A DNA stretch of 64,000 nucleotides from Frankia alni ACN14a (GTDB lineage Bacteria > Actinomycetota > Actinomycetes > Frankiales > Frankiaceae): NCBI RefSeq assembly GCF_000058485.1, contig NC_008278.1:1-64000 (forward strand). Reading direction: 5' to 3'. The notes beneath the pieces were generated by a model. It did no database searches. It worked only from the letters and a program-made list of their open reading frames with translations, and was not told where the DNA came from. Below, one piece after another: positions 39,209 to 47,077 of the stretch. The number at the start of each line of letters is the position of its first letter. Position 1 is the first letter of the stretch. The translations under genes and the position numbers were made by a program.

Positions 39209-41962
39209 TCACGGGCGGGGTCCGCCCGGACGATCCGGTCCGGCGATCCTTGAGGGTGCCGTTGGTGACCGTAGGTCGCCGAATGATACGCCTGGCGGCG
39301 TGGGGTGATCCGCGGTAGTGCTCGTCGTGCCGCTGGTCGCGTCGGCCTCGGCACGTGCGGTGACCGGGCCGATGGCTTCGGGTGAGGTCCGCGCCAGCCG
39401 CTCGCCAGCCGCCGCAGGGGCCGCTACCTCGGCCTTTGCCAGAGCGAACAGGCTTTCCACGGTGGCCGCGGCCAGTCGCATGTAGGCACGGCGAGTACGT
39501 CGGCGCAGCCGTGGGATGCGGACCGGCGTATGCCGACTCGGGTCCAGTCGGGCGTCATACGGGATGCGCACGAGGGAGTCGACCTGTCGGCCGAGCCGTG
39601 CCGCGGCCGCTCGGGTGCGGGGCGACGGCCGGCCGCGGCGCGGCGCGACGATCGCCGCGACGATCGGCGGCCCCCCGTCGCGGGCCGCCCGCCGACCCGG
39701 CCCCTCACGGAATGCCCGCAACCGCATGAGGGTCGCTTCCAGGTCGGCCGCCGTGGCGAGCGTCGTCAGGACGACGAGATCGGCGGCCTCCACCGCGGCC
39801 TCGGTGAGTGGAGCCCCGGTCGGCGCGTCGACCAGGACCAGCGGGTAGGAGTGCGCGAGCAGGCCCAACGCCGAGCGCAGTCCGGTCGGGCTGACCGGTT
39901 GGGCGTCCGACGGGACCGCGGGCGCGTCCTGTCGCAGCGGGCCGTCGTCGGCGGCTGGCGAGCCGGCGGTGGCTGGCGAGCCGGCGGTGATCTGGCCGGC
40001 GTCCGGCCGGACCGGCAGCACGTCCAGGTCCCGAGCGCCCCCGGGACGGCGGCCGCTGACCATCAGGCGCAGCTGCGCGGCGGATCCGTCGGCGGCCTGG
40101 TGCCGGACGACGTCCGTGATCGTGGTCGTCCCCGCGGAGCCGACCCGACTGGTCAGCGGGTCGCCGCGGGGCTCGTCCTCGTCGCCGTCCGAGGCCGCTG
40201 CCGTGCCCCCGGCCGTGCTCTCCCCGGGCCACAGGTCGACGGCGAGTACCGGATGCGCTCGCACCCCCGTCAGGGTCAGGCCGATCACACCGGTGAGCGT
40301 CGTCGTCCCCGAGTACGGGAACAGCGACGTCACGGTGACCCGCCAGGAGCCCGGCAGCGGGATGCGGGCCCGGTCGCGGACCGAAAGCCGGACCGGGATC
40401 TCCTCCCGTGGCTGCAGGCCGTCCGCGCCGCGGCGCGACTCCTGCCACGGCCTGAGCGGACCGTCCGGTTCCGGTCGGCGGGCCGAGCCCGGCCCGTCCG
40501 CCACCGGTACGGCCGCCTCGCGGGAGGGACGAGGAGGGCGCCCGGTCCGCGGCGCAGGCGCCGGTTCCGCTGCGGGCGTCGGCGCCAGCGCCGGGGTGCG
40601 GGCGGACCCCGTGGACGGGGCCGGCTTCGAGGAACCCGGGTGGCTGGTTGGCGTGGCGGGTGCCGCGGGGCCGCCCTCCGCCGCTCGCGCCCGGGGCGGG
40701 ATGGGCGGCGAGGCCTGACGGGGCGCGGTCGGCGTCCGGCTCGGGGTCGACGACGCCGATCGGCTCGGTGGACTCGTGCGACTGGGCGCGGGCGTGGGCG
40801 TGCGGCTGGGGATCGGGCCCGGGGCGGCGGGCAGACGGCTGGGCGTCGGCGGGGCCGAGCGGGCGACGGGTCCGGTGGCGGCGATGGTTCGCTCGGTCGG
40901 AGCCGGCCTGGTGACGGGGACGGGCGGGGCGGCGGCCGCCGGGCCGGAGCCGGGCACTGCGGTGGGGGCGGCCACCTCGATCGGGCCGGTCACGGCGATG
41001 GAATCGGTCACGGCGACGGAATCGGTCCCGGGGATGGAGTCGCCCACGGAGATCGAGTCGGTCACCACGATCGGGCCGGTCGCGGGCGTCGGCACGGCGG
41101 TGACGGCTCGATCGCCCTGCTCCGGGGGTGCCGCATCGGGGGCCCCCGGGAGTCTCCCGACCGAGACCGGGCGGGTGGCCGCCCGCGGTGGAGCCGAAGC
41201 CCTGGGCGGTCGGCTGCGGGGGGGCGTCGCGCCGACAGGTGCGTCGGGCAGGGGCGGCGACCCGGTGGTGTGCGGGGGGATCGCGGTGGGCCCGGGACCT
41301 GCGGCGAGTGCGTCGGTGGGGGCGGCTGCGGAGCCGTGACCGGCCCCCGGGCCGGAGCCCGCGGTCCGTGTGCCTGTGCCGGTGCCGACGGCATGGTCGG
41401 GACCGTCTGCCGGGGACGGGGCGGCCAGGTCCCGCGACGACTCCGGGGCCGCGCCGTCGGCGCCGGCGGGCGGCGCCGGGCGGCGGGAAGGGTCTGCCTG
41501 GTTGCGCGGCGCGATGGCGGCCGGCCGGCCGGCACGGCGCGTCAGGCTGCCGCGCGCACGCCGGAGCTCCTCGGCCGGCTCGGCGCCCGGCGCGGGCTGG
41601 CTGCCGCGCCCGGCACCCGGCGGTTCCGCCGGGGATGTGGCGTCCGCGGCGCCTGCACGGTCCGCACCCGGTTCGGTCGCGGATGTCGCATCATCGAGGT
41701 GGAAGGCCTCGCTCTGCCACGCCTCGTCGGGTGGCTGCGGCGAGTCCGGCCCGCCGCGCCGCCGATGCCGCCGGCGCCCTGAACGCGCGTAGGGAGGTGA
41801 CTCGGCGTCCTCGGCGGTCGACGACTCGTCGCGCCCGTACTGGTCGTCTCGGTCAGGCAGCCGGTTGGAACGGGAGGCCGACGTGGGGATGCGGGCTCCT
41901 ATGAGCGAAACGGGCCGCGCGTCGCCTTCCTCACCGTACGGTGCCTGTGGCACATCGCTCAC
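39209..41962 (-). CDS. MinD/ParA-like ATPase with very long Pro/Ala-rich N-terminus
   Basis: A 917-residue protein. Residues 1 to ~530 are Pro/Ala/Thr/Gly-rich and probably disordered. The C-terminal ~350 residues follow a MinD/ParA pattern: RVTVTSLFPYSGTTTLTGVI at the P-loop, VLAVDLWPGES, then the Asp in YPLVLVDAPTGAPL and DLVVLTTLATAADLEATLMR. The P-loop is degenerate: KGGxGKT is replaced by a YSGTTTL sequence without lysine. Such proteins sit at the head of T4SS-like operons in actinobacteria, perhaps placing the machine. The start is the ATG at 41962. The gene is the first of the minus-strand operon. Confidence 0.72.
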   Translation of the reverse strand: MSDVPQAPYGEEGDARPVSLIGARIPTSASRSNRLPDRDDQYGRDESSTAEDAESPPYARSGRRRHRRRGGPDSPQPPDEAWQSEAFHLDDATSATEPGADRAGAADATSPAEPPGAGRGSQPAPGAEPAEELRRARGSLTRRAGRPAAIAPRNQADPSRRPAPPAGADGAAPESSRDLAAPSPADGPDHAVGTGTGTRTAGSGPGAGHGSAAAPTDALAAGPGPTAIPPHTTGSPPLPDAPVGATPPRSRPPRASAPPRAATRPVSVGRLPGAPDAAPPEQGDRAVTAVPTPATGPIVVTDSISVGDSIPGTDSVAVTDSIAVTGPIEVAAPTAVPGSGPAAAAPPVPVTRPAPTERTIAATGPVARSAPPTPSRLPAAPGPIPSRTPTPAPSRTSPPSRSASSTPSRTPTAPRQASPPIPPRARAAEGGPAAPATPTSHPGSSKPAPSTGSARTPALAPTPAAEPAPAPRTGRPPRPSREAAVPVADGPGSARRPEPDGPLRPWQESRRGADGLQPREEIPVRLSVRDRARIPLPGSWRVTVTSLFPYSGTTTLTGVIGLTLTGVRAHPVLAVDLWPGESTAGGTAAASDGDEDEPRGDPLTSRVGSAGTTTITDVVRHQAADGSAAQLRLMVSGRRPGGARDLDVLPVRPDAGQITAGSPATAGSPAADDGPLRQDAPAVPSDAQPVSPTGLRSALGLLAHSYPLVLVDAPTGAPLTEAAVEAADLVVLTTLATAADLEATLMRLRAFREGPGRRAARDGGPPIVAAIVAPRRGRPSPRTRAAAARLGRQVDSLVRIPYDARLDPSRHTPVRIPRLRRRTRRAYMRLAAATVESLFALAKAEVAAPAAAGERLARTSPEAIGPVTARAEADATSGTTSTTADHPTPPGVSFGDLRSPTAPSRIAGPDRPGGPRP

Positions 41963-42257
41963 GCGCCGTCGCCCTCCCGGCTCTCTACAGGTTAGCTAGT
42001 GCCAGTTAAGGTTACTTACGGTTACTTGCCTTCGGCTGCGGTCGGATCGATGTAACACGAGCCATTCGAGTATGACAAGCTCTGGTTGAGGCTACCCACA
42101 ACGGATGGGTCGGTGTACCTTCCGGAACCGGAGATGTGCGATCCGCCATTACCGAGGCGAACCGGTGGCGGGTTCGGCGGAAGATCCGCGCCGGGGGCCG
42201 GCGGGGGCGGCCAGGTTCACGCGGCGCGAATCGTGCGGCAGAGCGAAAGGAGCGTCG
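41963..42257. promoter_or_regulatory. Divergent promoter region of the secretion locus
   Basis: Between the two operons there is a marked AT-rich patch at about 41985-42095. GGTTACTTACGGTTACTTG contains two copies of GGTTACTT about 10 bases apart (near 42011-42028). This is where promoters for both operons and a binding site for the HTH protein would be expected. No consensus -10/-35 is certain. Confidence 0.45.
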
Positions 42258-42821
42258 GTGGCGCAGGACGGCTTCCCGATGGCGACGCCCCGGCCTTCCG
42301 CCCGTCCGGGGCGCTCGGGCGCCCCGCAGGGTGCCCCCCTGTCGGGCCGGACGGCGCCGGCCGGATCGCCTGCCCTGCGCTTCGCCCCTACCGGGTCGAG
42401 CCGGCCCCGGGCGAGCTCCGGCGGCCCGGCGGGCATGCCGTCCGCGACCGCCCCGGGCACGCCGGCCGGCGCATCCTCCGCCGCGACGCCTCCGGTCGCG
42501 CCGCTCGCGCCGCCGCCGCTGTCCCCGCCGGAGACCAGGCCGTCGGTGTCCGGCGGCAGCACCGGCGGGGCCGCCAGGCTGGGTGCCGTCGGGGCTGCCA
42601 CGAGTGGTGGGGGTACGGCGCCCGCGGCCGGCGGACCCGCGGTCCGGCCCGCCGACGACGACGATGTGCTCACCGTCGACGAGCTGGTCGCCTGGCTGCG
42701 CCTGTCCGAGAGCACGGTCCTCAAGCTGCTGTCCGAACGGGCGATTCCGGCCCGCAAGGTCGGCCACCAGTGGCGGGTGCGCCGCGGCCGCGTGCGGGAC
42801 TGGCTGGACGGCCGGGAATGA
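42258..42821 (+). CDS. HTH (excisionase/MerR-type) DNA-binding protein
   Basis: The product has 187 residues. The first ~125 are Ala/Pro/Gly-rich and low complexity. The last ~60 residues form a helix-turn-helix of the excisionase (HTH_17) type: LTVDELVAWLRLSESTVLKL then IPARKVGHQWRVRRGRVRDW. The GTG at 42258 is preceded by AAAGGAG at 42246-42252, which fixes the start. It is divergent from the MinD-like gene and heads the plus-strand secretion operon, so it probably controls the locus; this is inferred from position. The GGTTACTT repeats are candidate sites. Confidence 0.75.
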   Translation: MAQDGFPMATPRPSARPGRSGAPQGAPLSGRTAPAGSPALRFAPTGSSRPRASSGGPAGMPSATAPGTPAGASSAATPPVAPLAPPPLSPPETRPSVSGGSTGGAARLGAVGAATSGGGTAPAAGGPAVRPADDDDVLTVDELVAWLRLSESTVLKLLSERAIPARKVGHQWRVRRGRVRDWLDGRE

Positions 42822-42931
42822 CCGGCGGCGTGGCAGGGGCGGGTGCGAGGAGCGCCGTTGGCGGTGCCCCCGAGCCCGGCGGTGTGCCGGCGGTCGGGCG
42901 CCACGGCGGCTCGGCGTAGCGGCGTCCGGAC

Positions 42932-43630
42932 GTGCCAGTGAGCCAGGTCAGTTCGGCGCCGCCGCGCCGTGCCCGGCTGTTCCCGCCGGCGCTGCCGGCG
43001 CTGCCTGTGTCACTGGCGCTGCTGGTGGTGCCGGTGTTGCTGGTGGTGCTGGCGGGCTGCGGGGCGTTGGACCGGGTCGCGGACCCGACACCGAGTCCGG
43101 CGGTGACCACCGGCCCGCCGGCGGGTGCCAGCCAGGCCCCGGGGCCCCCACTGGCCACCGCGACCGCCCCGGCGACCGGCGAGGTGGACCGCACGAACCC
43201 GGCCGCGGTCGCGGCCGACTGCTTCACCCGCTGGCAGTCGTTCGACGCCCGGACCGATGCGGGCCCGTCGGCCGGCGTCGAGCGGGCCCGGGACTGCCTC
43301 ACCGAGGACTTCGCGGCTTCGCTCGGGGCGGGCTCCGCCGGTGCCGCTGACGGCGGCGCAGACGGGCGGGCCTGGGAGGATCTGCGGGCCCACGGCGCCC
43401 ACTCGCAGGTGTCGGTGCTGGCGACCACGCCCCTGGGCGGCATCGACACCACCGCCACGGGCCGCGTCGTGCTCCAGCTCAACGTGCGTCGCGAGAGCAC
43501 GACGGGCAACGAGGCCCCGGTGGCGACCGTGTCCACCCCGGCCCTGACGTTGCTGCGCCAGGCCGACGGGACGTGGCGGGTCGCCGGCGCGGACCTCGCC
43601 AGCGTCGCCGGCGACGCGCCGGGGCGATGA
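42932..43630 (+). CDS. Lipoprotein of the secretion locus
   Basis: The product has 232 residues. A signal peptide contains LALLVVPVLLVVLAGCGAL; the LAGC lipobox predicts a lipid-anchored mature protein. A Pro/Thr linker follows, then a domain with NPAAVAADCFTRWQSFDART and LLRQADGTWRVAGADLAS, a pattern that recalls NTF2-like or VirB8-type extracytoplasmic domains. The start is GTG 42932. It ends 6 bases before the wall hydrolase gene and is probably part of the same operon. The specific family is not recognised. Confidence 0.75.
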   Translation: MPVSQVSSAPPRRARLFPPALPALPVSLALLVVPVLLVVLAGCGALDRVADPTPSPAVTTGPPAGASQAPGPPLATATAPATGEVDRTNPAAVAADCFTRWQSFDARTDAGPSAGVERARDCLTEDFAASLGAGSAGAADGGADGRAWEDLRAHGAHSQVSVLATTPLGGIDTTATGRVVLQLNVRRESTTGNEAPVATVSTPALTLLRQADGTWRVAGADLASVAGDAPGR

Positions 43631-43636
43631 GGTCGG

Positions 43637-44632
43637 ATGGCCCGTCGCTTCCCGCCCAGCCGATCCGGGTGGCTGGTGTGGTTGGGCACCGGCTCGGCGA
43701 TCGTCATCGGTGGGATCATCCTGTTGATCTCGGTCCTGATCATGACCCTCGCCGGGCCGTTCGTCGGTGATCACGGCCGGGGCAACAAGTCGATCGAGAA
43801 CGCCGACGGCATCCCGGCGGAGTACGTGCAGCTGATCACGGATGCGGCGAACGCCGCCGGCTGCGAAGAGGTGACGCCGGCCCTGCTGGCCGCCCAGCTC
43901 CACCAGGAGTCCGGGTTCAACCCGCAGGCCCGCTCGCCCGTCGGGGCGATGGGGATCGCCCAGTTCATGCCCGCGACCTGGGCCAGCCACGGCCAGGGCG
44001 ACGTGTGGAATCCCGCCGACGCGATCCCGGCCGCGGCCCGTTACGACTGCGCGGTGGCGGCGTCGGTCGCCTCCGTGCCCGGCGACGGGCAGGAGAAGAT
44101 GCTGGCCGCCTACAACGCCGGCGCCGGGGCGGTGCTCGCGTTCGCGGGCATCCCCCCCTACACCGAGACCCGCAACTACGTGCGCACGATCCTCGCTCAG
44201 ACGCAGGTCTACGGTGACTCCCTCGAGTTCGGCGTGGAGATCCCCGCCGGCACGATCGCCCCCGTGGTCGCGTTCATGGAGTCACAGATCGGTAAGCCCT
44301 ACGTCTGGGGGGCGGTCGGGCCGGACTCCTGGGACTGCTCCTCGCTCGTGCAGGCCGCGTACCGGAACATCGGCATCGAGCTGCCCCGGGTGACCACCGA
44401 CCAGCTCCGGTTCGGCCCGGTGGTCGCCGGAGTCGACCCACAGCCCGGGGACCTGCTGTTCACGCCGGGCACCGACGGCACCGCCGACGCTCCCGGCCAC
44501 GTTGGCATGTACATCGGTGACGGCCGGGTCATCGCGGCCAAGGGGGCGCGCTGGGGAGTCGTGGAGTCCGACATCTCGGACTGGACCGGTACCGTCGCCG
44601 TGACCAGGCCGTTGGCCAAGGACCTCCGTTAG
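43637..44632 (+). CDS. Bifunctional SLT lytic transglycosylase / NlpC/P60 endopeptidase
   Basis: A 331-residue cell-wall hydrolase. One N-terminal membrane segment (residues ~13-40) is followed by an SLT domain: the catalytic Glu in LHQESGFNPQARSPVGAMG, then GIAQFMPATW and AAYNAGAGAV. An NlpC/P60 domain follows: GKPYVWGAVGPDSWDCSSLV with the catalytic Cys, and the His in DAPGHVGMYIGDGRV. Two-domain hydrolases of this kind (VirB1 or TcpG-like) open peptidoglycan for Gram-positive type IV systems. The start is ATG 43637, with GATGAGG just upstream. Its place beside the secretion operon supports that role. Confidence 0.93.
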   Translation: MARRFPPSRSGWLVWLGTGSAIVIGGIILLISVLIMTLAGPFVGDHGRGNKSIENADGIPAEYVQLITDAANAAGCEEVTPALLAAQLHQESGFNPQARSPVGAMGIAQFMPATWASHGQGDVWNPADAIPAAARYDCAVAASVASVPGDGQEKMLAAYNAGAGAVLAFAGIPPYTETRNYVRTILAQTQVYGDSLEFGVEIPAGTIAPVVAFMESQIGKPYVWGAVGPDSWDCSSLVQAAYRNIGIELPRVTTDQLRFGPVVAGVDPQPGDLLFTPGTDGTADAPGHVGMYIGDGRVIAAKGARWGVVESDISDWTGTVAVTRPLAKDLR

Positions 44633-44640
44633 CCCGACCA

Positions 44641-44662
44641 GCCGCCCGATGTCGCGGGCGGC
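44641..44662. terminator. Bidirectional terminator between convergent genes
   Basis: GCCGCCCG (44641-44648) pairs perfectly with CGGGCGGC (44655-44662) across a 6-base loop. It lies 9 bases after the hydrolase stop and 19 bases before the stop of the small minus-strand gene. Confidence 0.6.
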
Positions 44663-44681
44663 CGGTCGCAGCGGCGACGGC

Positions 44682-44840
44682 TCACGCGGTGGCCTCGGAC
44701 ACGAAGTCCGACAGCCCGTTGGCCACCCCGCCCAGCACGCCCACGGTGTTGTGCACCACGTCAGCGGCGTCACTCGGGGCGGTCACCGCGAAGAACAGGA
44801 TGAACAACCCGATACCCCACGGCCAGATCAGTCTCTTCAT
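44682..44840 (-). CDS. 52-residue single-pass membrane protein
   Basis: A small gene easily missed. The minus strand reads MKRLIWPWGIGLFILFFAV followed by TAPSDAADVVHNTVGVLGGV and a short acidic end, ANGLSDFVSEATA, then TGA. The N-terminus is a positively charged start plus one membrane segment (residues ~5-20); the rest is an amphipathic helix. The ATG at 44840 has GCGAGG about 7 bases upstream. It faces the SLT/NlpC gene across a terminator hairpin, so it may be a small subunit of the secretion system or a bystander. I do not recognise a family. Confidence 0.65.
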   Translation of the reverse strand: MKRLIWPWGIGLFILFFAVTAPSDAADVVHNTVGVLGGVANGLSDFVSEATA

Positions 44841-45217
44841 GCAGGACCTCGCAGCACAGCCAGCCGATAAGGCCGGACGGACACCAACGTCGATAAGTCA
44901 CCGACAGCATGTGTGTACTCACCTTGCGTAGCCGTCGCAAGGGGAATCGCCGAGGGACGGGCGGCGCCCCGGCGGGCGGCCACCTCTCCACCCGGCCCGG
45001 GTGAGGCGCAGCCCCGGCCGTCCTCGGACGCGCCGGCGGACACCGCCGCGGACACGGCGTACCCCTCGGCGGGACACTGAACGGACAGTGAGATGACCAT
45101 CTGTAGCCACTTGGCGACGTGAATGGGATGGGCTCTAATGATGCAAGCCACCCCGGGCCGGCTGACGTCGACTCCTGGCACGGGGTGGCTACCAGTTGTG
45201 ATTGATCATTGCCCCGG
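44841..45217. other. Intergenic region
   Basis: These 377 bases lie upstream of the 52-residue gene and downstream of the FAD oxidoreductase gene. No convincing gene is present. A hairpin with arms CTTGCG (44923-44928) and CGCAAG (44936-44941) and some lower-G+C stretches (about 44870-44930, 45080-45150) probably hold the small gene's promoter. Confidence 0.35.
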
Positions 45218-46825
45218 TCAGGCCGGCGTGATGCCCTGCGCGAAGCGGAACAGGTCGTCGGGGTCGTAGGCCCGCTTCACCTGCCGCAGCCGATCCAGGT
45301 TCGCCCCGTAGTACGCCTGCGCCCAGCCGGCGAGCTCGGGGTCGATGTAGTTCTGGTAGGCGGACCGGGAGACGAACGGCGCCGTCGCCTCGACGGTGGA
45401 CCGCAGCCAGCGGCGGTTGGCCTCCTTCGCGGCCGGCGTGGCGTTCGGGGCGTAGCCGGCGACGTACTGGGCGCTGGCGATCGCGCCGCGGTGGACGAAT
45501 GCCGTGTCGCCCGGGGCGACCCGGTTGATCGCTCCGCCCCAGGAGTCGAGGATCACCCCGCCCGAGCCGGCCCCCGCGGTCCGCTGGCGCTGCTCGACCG
45601 CGCCCAGCATCACCTCGACGCCGCGCGACGGCATCGGCTCCAGCAGGAACGCCGACGCGGCCCGCTGGGCGACCCGTGGCAGCGTGCCACCCGGCGACCG
45701 GCCGCGCAGGTGGCAGGCCTCGACCGCGCGGCCGGCGCAGCCGCCCTCGATGAGCATCGCCTCCAGGTGACCCCGGGTGGTGACGTAGGTCCCGGTGGGC
45801 CGGTGGCCGGCCGCGGCGACCAGGTCGGCGAGCCGCGCGCGCAGGCCGGCCACCGCGTCGTCGCCGGCACCGCCCGAGAGCACCCCGCTCACCCGCAGCG
45901 TCGGGGTGCCGCCGACACCGGCCGAGGGCGCGGAATAGGCGACACACGTCGACCACAGGCTCTCCGGCGCACCGCCGGGAGCGGAGATCCATTCCTGCCA
46001 CGCGGACACCACGTCGGCGGCGCCATCCCAGGCCCAGCGGTAGGTGAACAGCACCAGCGGCGTCGCCCGGTGGGTGGCGAAGGTGAACGAGGTGACGATG
46101 CCGACGTTGCCGCCGCCCGCGCCGCGCAGCGCCCAGAACAGGTCCGGCTCGTGGTCCGCGTCGGTGTGCACGACCTCCCCGGAGGCGAGCACCACCTCGG
46201 CGGAGACCATCCGGTCGCAGGTCAGGCCGTAGCGCCGGCCGAGCACGCCGATCCCGCCGCCCAGGGCGAGCCCGGCGATGCCCACGGTCGGGCACGAACC
46301 CGCCGGCAGCGCCAGCCCTGCCCGGGCGAGACCGGAGTACACGTCGACGAGCAGGGCGCCCGCCCCGATCCGCGCGACCTGGCCGGGTGCTGCGGCCACC
46401 GCGGCCATCGGGGTGACGTCCACGACCAGGCCGGTCGTCGTCGAATAGCCGCCGTAGCTGTGCCCACCGGCGCGGGCGGTCAGCGGCAGCCCCGTCCGAC
46501 GGGCGAACTCCACGCAGGCCTGGACGTCGGCTGCGGAGGTGACCTGGGCGACCGCCTGTGGTCGGATCGTGTCGAAGGCCGGGTCGAACAGCACGCTGGC
46601 CGTGGCGTATCGAGGGTCCGTCGGGCGCAGCAGCGGGCCGGTCAGGCGTGCGTCGAGGGCCTGCCAGTCGACGGCGGAGGGGGCGGGGCTGGTGTCCCCT
46701 CGGCACCCGGCGAGCAGCGTGCTGCCGAACTCGGCGCCGGCGAGCGCCAGCCCGCCGCCGCCCGCGGCCCGTAACACCGACCGGCGGTCGGGTCCGCCCA
46801 CGCGTCCTCCCAGAGAGCCGTCCAC
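45218..46825 (-). CDS. Secreted FAD-linked oxidoreductase (BBE-type)
   Basis: A 535-residue PCMH-type flavoprotein. The FAD sites are clear: RAGGHSYGGYSTT with the histidine that binds FAD covalently, and PAGSCPTVGIAGLALGGGIG with the second covalent cysteine, so FAD is probably held twice. The berberine-bridge C-terminus ends RLRQVKRAYDPDDLFRF. A twin-arginine-type signal (DRRSVLRAAGGGGLALAGAE) is followed by LAGC, so it is likely an exported lipoprotein. The GTG at 46825 puts that signal near the N-terminus; a GTG at 46987 is a longer option. The substrate (sugar, alcohol or a secondary metabolite) is unknown. Confidence 0.88.
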   Translation of the reverse strand: MDGSLGGRVGGPDRRSVLRAAGGGGLALAGAEFGSTLLAGCRGDTSPAPSAVDWQALDARLTGPLLRPTDPRYATASVLFDPAFDTIRPQAVAQVTSAADVQACVEFARRTGLPLTARAGGHSYGGYSTTTGLVVDVTPMAAVAAAPGQVARIGAGALLVDVYSGLARAGLALPAGSCPTVGIAGLALGGGIGVLGRRYGLTCDRMVSAEVVLASGEVVHTDADHEPDLFWALRGAGGGNVGIVTSFTFATHRATPLVLFTYRWAWDGAADVVSAWQEWISAPGGAPESLWSTCVAYSAPSAGVGGTPTLRVSGVLSGGAGDDAVAGLRARLADLVAAAGHRPTGTYVTTRGHLEAMLIEGGCAGRAVEACHLRGRSPGGTLPRVAQRAASAFLLEPMPSRGVEVMLGAVEQRQRTAGAGSGGVILDSWGGAINRVAPGDTAFVHRGAIASAQYVAGYAPNATPAAKEANRRWLRSTVEATAPFVSRSAYQNYIDPELAGWAQAYYGANLDRLRQVKRAYDPDDLFRFAQGITPA

Positions 46826-47077
46826 AAGACCGGCCTGGCAGGACTGACCGGGCCCGCGAGGCTGGCTGGCGGGCGGGCCTGACCGGCAGGCAGGTCTACC
46901 GGCGAAGGTATGCCAATCCAGATCGCGACGGCGCTGTGGCGGCACGAGTGGGCTGGCGACGGTCGGCCCAGGCCCACGTGCGGACACCGAGCCGAGCGCC
47001 CAGGCCCGGAAACTCGGACCGGACGGCCGCCGCGGCGCGCCGGGACACGAGGGGACGGCCCGGCGCGGTGCGGGTCG
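46826..47077. other. Short gap between oxidoreductase and kinase genes
   Basis: About 250 bases upstream of the minus-strand oxidoreductase and downstream of the kinase. No gene or clear signal is recognised. Confidence 0.3.

Noticed and set aside
42818-42919. 33-codon frame overlapping the HTH gene stop (ATGA)
   Set aside because: Translation is Gly/Ala/Val/Pro low complexity with no ribosome-binding site of its own.
45189-46706. Alternative 505-codon minus-strand frame over the oxidoreductase
   Set aside because: It is the +1 shifted frame of the FAD protein: Arg/Gly/Ala-rich and without motifs.
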